The translations under genes and the position numbers were made by a program. Shown here one piece after another: positions 7,116 to 10,918 of a stretch of 10,918 nucleotides of DNA. Each line of letters begins with the position of its first letter. The first letter of the stretch is position 1. The notes below the pieces were generated by a model. It was not told where the DNA came from. It saw only the letters and a program-made list of their open reading frames with translations, and made no database searches. Source of the stretch: JAXIHJ01 sp034189755 (GTDB lineage Bacteria; Planctomycetota; Phycisphaerae; SM23-33); contig JAXIHJ010000040.1 in the NCBI GenBank assembly GCA_034189755.1, positions 1 to 10,918 on the forward strand. The letters run 5' to 3'.

Positions 7116-8144
7116 ATGTCTGGAACGCTGAACTCATTCTCCATCGGTAACGTGCAGATTGATTTTCCCATCGTTCTGGCGCCGCTGGCCGGCTATACGG
7201 ACCTGCCGTACAGGCTGATCTGCCGTGGTTTCGGCGCGCCTTATTGCACAACGGAAATGATGCTCGACAGGCAGATGTTTTTAGCCGGCAAGCTCCGGCG
7301 GCGCCTGGTGCGCCTTACCGATGCCGATCATCCCATCGCCGGGCAGCTTATCGGCAACGAGCCGGATACCATGGCCCGCGCCGCAAAGGTGCTCTGTGAG
7401 ATGGGTTTCGACGTGGTGGACCTGAACTTCGCCTGCCCCGTCCGCAAGGCCCTGGCGCGGCGGCGGGGCGGGTATCTGATGAGCCGGCCGAAACAGGCCG
7501 GGGAAATCGTCCGTGCGGTCGTCGCCGCGTCGGAAAGGCCCGTGACACTCAAACTCCGCCGGTCGTTCAAGCAGTTCGACGAGGCCTTCTGGGATATTGC
7601 AGAGTCGGCCTTCGACGCCGGGGCAGCGGCGATTACCGTACATGCCCGGAGCGTCGAGGCCAAGTACGGCGGATCGGCCGACTGGAATTTTTTGGCCGAG
7701 GTCAAGCGGCGATTTGCCGGGCAGACGATTATCGGCTCCGGCGACGTACTGACGCCCTCCGACGCGCTGCGAATGTTGGAACAGACCGGCGTCAACGCCG
7801 CAGCCGTCGGCCGAGGCGCGCTGGGCAATCCGTGGTTCTTCCGTCAGGCGAGGGACCTGACCGCCGGCCGGCAGCCGCAAGCTCCGAGCATTGCCGAACA
7901 ACAAAAGCTACTGGCGGAGCATTTTGGTCAGGTCTGCGAACTCTACGGCCCAAAACGCGGGCCGAAGATTATGCGGAAGTTCGGCATCAAATACGCCCGG
8001 CTGCATACGTCGCCCGCAAAGGTCCGCGCCGCGTTCGTCGCGGTCAAACGGCCGGAACAATGGCAGGCCGTGCTGGAAGAGTTTTACGCTGATGATGATT
8101 CGCACATTGTGGCACGGGCGTCTCGCCCGTGCTCCCACGGCTGA
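7116..8144 (+). CDS. tRNA-dihydrouridine synthase (Dus family)
   Basis: This 342-residue flavoenzyme reduces uridines in the tRNA D-loop to dihydrouridine. FMN-binding TIM-barrel signatures include 'VLAPLAGYTD' (20-29), 'DLNFACPVRKALARRRGG' (102-119) with the catalytic Cys107, 'VHAR' (175-178), 'IIGSGDV' (205-211) and 'VGRGALGNPWFF' (231-242). It most resembles DusB-type enzymes; which uridine it modifies cannot be read from the sequence. The ATG at 7116 is chosen because 'SFSIGNVQIDFPIVLAPLAG' then begins as the family does. An in-frame ATG at 7092 would add eight residues but overlap the rimO start codon. No ribosome-binding site precedes either. The last dozen residues (HIVARASRPCSHG) come from an inverted repeat and look foreign to the family. 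Confidence 0.94.
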   Translation: MSGTLNSFSIGNVQIDFPIVLAPLAGYTDLPYRLICRGFGAPYCTTEMMLDRQMFLAGKLRRRLVRLTDADHPIAGQLIGNEPDTMARAAKVLCEMGFDVVDLNFACPVRKALARRRGGYLMSRPKQAGEIVRAVVAASERPVTLKLRRSFKQFDEAFWDIAESAFDAGAAAITVHARSVEAKYGGSADWNFLAEVKRRFAGQTIIGSGDVLTPSDALRMLEQTGVNAAAVGRGALGNPWFFRQARDLTAGRQPQAPSIAEQQKLLAEHFGQVCELYGPKRGPKIMRKFGIKYARLHTSPAKVRAAFVAVKRPEQWQAVLEEFYADDDSHIVARASRPCSHG

Positions 8145-8156
8145 GACGCCCGTGCC
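8111..8156. repeat. GC-rich hairpin repeat at the dus/guaA convergent junction
   Basis: Perfect 14-base arms, GGCACGGGCGTCTC (8111-8124) and GAGACGCCCGTGCC (8143-8156), flank 18 bases that hold a nested stem, CCGTG (8127-8131) with CACGG (8136-8140) around a CTCC loop. Further out, ATTGT (8106-8110) can pair with ACAAT (8164-8168) across a seven-base bulge. No T-tract follows on either strand, so it is not a classic intrinsic terminator, though its place between two converging genes would suit a bidirectional terminator or mRNA-end stabiliser. One frame reads 'HGRLARA...ETPVP', a peptide I associate with a high-copy repeat in planctomycete and verrucomicrobial genomes (recollection, not a search). 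Confidence 0.8.
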
Positions 8157-8179
8157 GTGCTTCACAATCTGCAATGGAA

Positions 8180-9739
8180 TCACTCCCATTCGATTGTGGC
8201 GGGCGGCTTGGAGGAGATGTCGTACACGACGCGGTTAATGCCTCTTACTTCATTGATGATGCGGTTTGATATGGTCGCCAAGACGTCATATGGAATCCGC
8301 GAGAAGTCGGCGGTCATGAAATCGGTTGTGTTCACTGAGCGGATGGCGACGACGTTTTCGTAGGTTCGCCCGTCGCCCATCACGCCGACGGACTGTACGC
8401 CCAGCAGCACGGCGAACGTCTGGGCCGTTTCGCGGTACAGGTTGTTGGCGACGATTTCTTCCAGCAGGATATTGTCGGCCTTGCGGAGGATATCGAGCCT
8501 TTCCTTTGTAACTTCGGCGATACAGCGGACGGCCAGCCCCGGCCCAGGAAACGGGTGCCGCCAGACGATCCTATCCGGCAGTTCCAGCAGTTCACCGGCC
8601 CGGCGGACCTCATCCTTGAACAGGTCTCGCAGCGGTTCGATAAGCCCGAAGCCCAGTTCCGCCGGCAAGCCGCCGACGTTGTGGTGCAACTTGATGTTGG
8701 CTGCCTCGCCGGCCAGCGAATGACCCGACTCGATTACGTCCGGGTACAACGTGCCCTGCGCTAGGTATTTCACGTTGGGAATCGCCTTCGCGGCATTCTT
8801 GAATACCTCAATGAATGCATGCCCGATGATCCGCCGCTTTTCCTGCGGGTCCAGCACGCCGGCAAGCTTGCCGACAAAGTCCTCGGCCGCATCTATAAAT
8901 TTAAGGTCGATCCTGAAATGCTCCGCGAAAGTATTGCGGACGAAGTCGGCTTCGTTCATTCGCAACATGCCGTTGTCCACGAAGATACACGTCAGCCGAT
9001 CGCCGATGGCCTTGTGCAGCAGAGCCGCCACCACCGATGAATCCACCCCGCCGCTGAGGCCGCAAATGACACACTCGCGTGGCGCAACCTTTTCACGGAC
9101 CTCGGTTATTGCCGCGTCAATAAACGAACCTATCTTCCACAATCCGGCACAGCTGCAAATGTCGTAGAGGAAGTTTTTGAATATCTGATTGCCCTGCGGC
9201 GTGTGCGTAACCTCCGGGTGGAACTGCACACCGTAGAACGGTTTGGTTTTATGTCGCACTGCGGCGGCGGGGCAACTGCCCGTTGCCGCCAGCGGGATAA
9301 AATCGTCGCTTAGCGAACGGACCTGGTCAGCGTGGCTCATCCACACGGTCGTTTCAGCCGGCATGTTCCGCAGCAGGACGTCGGGGTCGGTTACCGTCAA
9401 TGCGGTTCGGCCGTATTCACGGCTCGGCGACGGTTGAATCTTAGCGCCGAGAATTTGGCAGCCGATCTGCATCCCGTAGCAAATGCCGAGGATCGGCATG
9501 TCCATCTTGAGCAGTTCGTCACGGCATCGTGGCGCATTGGCCTCGTAGACGCTAGCCGGCCCACCGGTAAAGACCAGTCCTTTCGCATTGGCCGAACGCA
9601 GTTGCTCAGCAGTAACGTCCGGAGCGGCCAGTATGCTGTAGACACCATTCTCGCGGATGCGTCGGGCGATAAGCTGGGCGTACTGGCTGCCAAAATCGAG
9701 GATGACGATTGTCTCTTGCTGTGCTGTGGGTGCGATCAT
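8180..9739 (-). CDS. guaA: GMP synthase, glutamine-hydrolysing
   Basis: This 519-residue cytoplasmic enzyme makes GMP from XMP, ATP and glutamine. The N-terminal class I glutamine amidotransferase domain has 'GICYGMQ' with the nucleophile Cys87 and 'FHPEV' with His174 and Glu176. The ATP-pyrophosphatase domain begins with the PP-loop SGGVDSS (229-235). The dimerisation domain ends with the highly conserved 'KPPATIEWE'. Length is close to the E. coli enzyme and all key residues are present. It starts five bases after the stop of the lipoprotein hydrolase gene, so the two are probably co-transcribed. No ribosome-binding site of note, guanine riboswitch or attenuator is visible just upstream. 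Downstream, 23 bases separate its stop from the hairpin repeat. Confidence 0.98.
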   Translation of the reverse strand: MIAPTAQQETIVILDFGSQYAQLIARRIRENGVYSILAAPDVTAEQLRSANAKGLVFTGGPASVYEANAPRCRDELLKMDMPILGICYGMQIGCQILGAKIQPSPSREYGRTALTVTDPDVLLRNMPAETTVWMSHADQVRSLSDDFIPLAATGSCPAAAVRHKTKPFYGVQFHPEVTHTPQGNQIFKNFLYDICSCAGLWKIGSFIDAAITEVREKVAPRECVICGLSGGVDSSVVAALLHKAIGDRLTCIFVDNGMLRMNEADFVRNTFAEHFRIDLKFIDAAEDFVGKLAGVLDPQEKRRIIGHAFIEVFKNAAKAIPNVKYLAQGTLYPDVIESGHSLAGEAANIKLHHNVGGLPAELGFGLIEPLRDLFKDEVRRAGELLELPDRIVWRHPFPGPGLAVRCIAEVTKERLDILRKADNILLEEIVANNLYRETAQTFAVLLGVQSVGVMGDGRTYENVVAIRSVNTTDFMTADFSRIPYDVLATISNRIINEVRGINRVVYDISSKPPATIEWE

Positions 9740-9744
9740 AAACG

Positions 9745-10695
9745 TTACTTCGGCGGTTCCGTCTTGAGCTTGCCTTTAGCCAGTTCGTCGATTCGATCGG
9801 CGATCCATCTGTCGAGGATCGCGGCTACGACGATCTGCTCATGCGGCGCGATGACGGTGAGCTTCTTCGGTTCCGGCGCGGCGTTGCAGATATCGTTGCT
9901 TGCTGCCGCCGGCACGGACAGGTCCACCAGGCCACATATCAGGTGAAGCGGGCATTGGAGCCGTGCGGCGGCCTTGACCGCCGAGGCTTCAGCCGGGTTG
10001 AAGTCGGCCATTTCTCCGGCCCGTTCGAGCGTCGCTTCGAAATCCTCCGGACTCATCATCGGCGCCAGGGCGGCAATTGAGCGTCGGGCGATACTGCGTG
10101 CGTCCTTGTACGGCGTCATGGCCAGCACACCCTTGCAGGCCGGTTCTATAGCTGCGTATTGAATGGCCACGGTTCCGCCCAAGGTTACGCCGTAGACGTA
10201 GACCGGGCTGCGAACGGCCTTTTCGGCCAGCAGGGTATCGACCACGGTCTTGACGTCGCGGCTTTCCTTTACGCCGTACGTGATATACTTGCCGGTGGAC
10301 TTGCCGTGGGTACGCAGATCGGGCAGCACGACGTCATAACCCATTTGCGCCAACCGCTCGCCGAGTCCCAGCATTGACGCCTTGCTCTCGCACAGGCCGT
10401 GCATCGCCACGACCGTTCCTCGCTGCTTAAGCGGGTCGGACTTCTTGACGGGCTTGGGGGCCTTGCCGCGAATTACCCAGACGTCGATAGTAACCCCGTC
10501 GGACATTTTGAACTGCCGGGCCAGATCGATCTTACCTCGTTTGACCAGTTGCTCGCCCGTGCCGGTCAGCATCAAGCTCAGCTTGCCACGGCCTGTGTCC
10601 GGCTGGACAAGCTGACGTGCGTAGAAGTCACGCGCGCAGCCCACGCACGAAACAAACACCATAATTAAAGCTACCTGTAAGACGTTTCTGTTCAT
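9745..10695 (-). CDS. Predicted lipoprotein of the alpha/beta-hydrolase fold (Thr in place of nucleophilic Ser)
   Basis: This is a 316-residue protein. The ATG at 10695 is preferred because it gives an N-terminal signal sequence (MNRNVLQVALIMVFVSCVGC) and has AGGGAG seven bases upstream. An in-frame ATG at 10833 would add a 46-residue tail that looks non-coding. Cys20 (or Cys17) is the likely lipidated residue, though neither has an ideal lipobox. The hydrolase core is clear: 'TVVAMHGLCES' oxyanion region (94-104), 'DVVLPDLRTHGKSTG' (121-135), the nucleophile elbow 'YGVTLGG' (168-174), the acid strand 'LICGLVDLSVP' (252-262, Asp258) and 'APHEQ' with His285. The elbow has Thr171 where Ser is usual. 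It belongs broadly with serine hydrolases of the BAAT/dienelactone/peptidase S9-like type; substrate unknown. It lies between mutL and guaA. Confidence 0.85.
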   Translation of the reverse strand: MNRNVLQVALIMVFVSCVGCARDFYARQLVQPDTGRGKLSLMLTGTGEQLVKRGKIDLARQFKMSDGVTIDVWVIRGKAPKPVKKSDPLKQRGTVVAMHGLCESKASMLGLGERLAQMGYDVVLPDLRTHGKSTGKYITYGVKESRDVKTVVDTLLAEKAVRSPVYVYGVTLGGTVAIQYAAIEPACKGVLAMTPYKDARSIARRSIAALAPMMSPEDFEATLERAGEMADFNPAEASAVKAAARLQCPLHLICGLVDLSVPAAASNDICNAAPEPKKLTVIAPHEQIVVAAILDRWIADRIDELAKGKLKTEPPK

Positions 10696-10757
10696 GGTGC
10701 GACTCCCTGTCATGTTCATGCCGATGCTCCGCCGACTGTCGGCCTCACTCCTGCCAC

Positions 10758-10787
10758 AGAATACACCGCTCCACCTTGCCATTTCAA
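10758..10787 (-). promoter_or_regulatory. Candidate promoter for the lipoprotein hydrolase and guaA
   Basis: On the minus strand TTGAAA (complement of 10782-10787) and TATTCT (complement of 10758-10763) are separated by 18 bases. The -35 matches the sigma-70 consensus at five of six positions and the -10 at four of six. A start near 10750 would give a leader of about 55 bases, with AGGGAG before the ATG at 10695. It lies in the 140-base gap after mutL, which holds nothing else I can name. Consensus match only. Confidence 0.4.
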
Positions 10788-10835
10788 GCATGCAACTTAT
10801 TGAGTTCATCCATGAACCCGAACGGCGTCGCATGG

Positions 10836-10918
10836 TCAGGTCCGCTTAAACTGTTTTTCCAGGTCCTTGACGGTCAGCCTGAGGGTCGTAGGTCGGCCGT
10901 GCGGGCACGACGAGGTCT
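10836..10918 (-). CDS. mutL: DNA mismatch repair protein MutL (C-terminal end only)
   Basis: Only the last 27 codons are inside the window, reading TSSCPHGRPTTLRLTVKDLE and then KQFKRT before the TGA at 10838-10836. 'CPHGRPT' followed by a short strand and 'L-E-K-Q-F-K-R' is the conserved extreme C-terminus of MutL, where the Cys and His help bind metal in endonuclease-type MutL proteins. MutL links MutS mismatch recognition to strand incision. The rest of the gene lies to the right. Confidence 0.85.
   Translation of the reverse strand, partial: TSSCPHGRPTTLRLTVKDLEKQFKRT

Noticed and set aside
8111..8156. The hairpin as a classic Rho-independent terminator or a CRISPR repeat.
   Set aside because: No T-tract follows on either strand, and there is a single copy with no spacers. 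A dispersed inverted repeat fits better.
10696..10833. A longer form of the lipoprotein hydrolase starting at 10833, directly after mutL.
   Set aside because: The 46 extra residues are not signal-like and would bury the hydrophobic signal sequence; the ATG at 10695 has a good ribosome-binding site and a plausible promoter lies in the gap.

Overview
The window reads as ordinary chromosomal DNA from a GC-rich bacterium. My best guess is a planctomycete, perhaps of the Phycisphaerae. This rests on the gene mix and on a GC-rich 'GGCACGGGCGTCTC' inverted repeat of a type I associate with Planctomycetota and Verrucomicrobia; it is recollection and inference, not a search result. Coding density is high. 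There are no tRNA or rRNA genes, no insertion sequence and no CRISPR array.

Layout from left to right. (1) 1-1775, minus strand: the N-terminal 591 codons of an AddB-type helicase/nuclease subunit (recombinational repair), running off the left edge. (2) 1776-1930: a divergent, AT-rich intergenic region. (3) 1931-4585, plus strand: an 884-residue protein with an N-terminal protein-kinase-like fold signature and a long polytopic membrane region. I do not recognise its family, and it is the least explained gene here. (4) 7093 to 4562, minus strand: rimO-pgsA-pgpA, a tight probable operon joining ribosomal protein S12 methylthiolation to the last two steps of phosphatidylglycerol synthesis. (5) 7116-8144, plus strand: a tRNA-dihydrouridine synthase, divergent from rimO with only 22 bases between the starts. 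(6) 8111-8156: a perfect-armed hairpin repeat at the convergent dus/guaA junction; it supplies the last residues of the Dus protein. (7) 10918 to 8180, minus strand: the tail of mutL, a predicted lipoprotein of the alpha/beta-hydrolase fold, and guaA (GMP synthetase), with guaA 5 bases behind the hydrolase.

No defence system or mobile island is visible. The points most worth a second look are the kinase-like membrane protein and its altered catalytic loop, the hydrolase with Thr in place of the nucleophilic Ser, the back-to-back -10 boxes between rimO and dus with no ribosome-binding site on either side, and the repeat that rewrites the Dus C-terminus.
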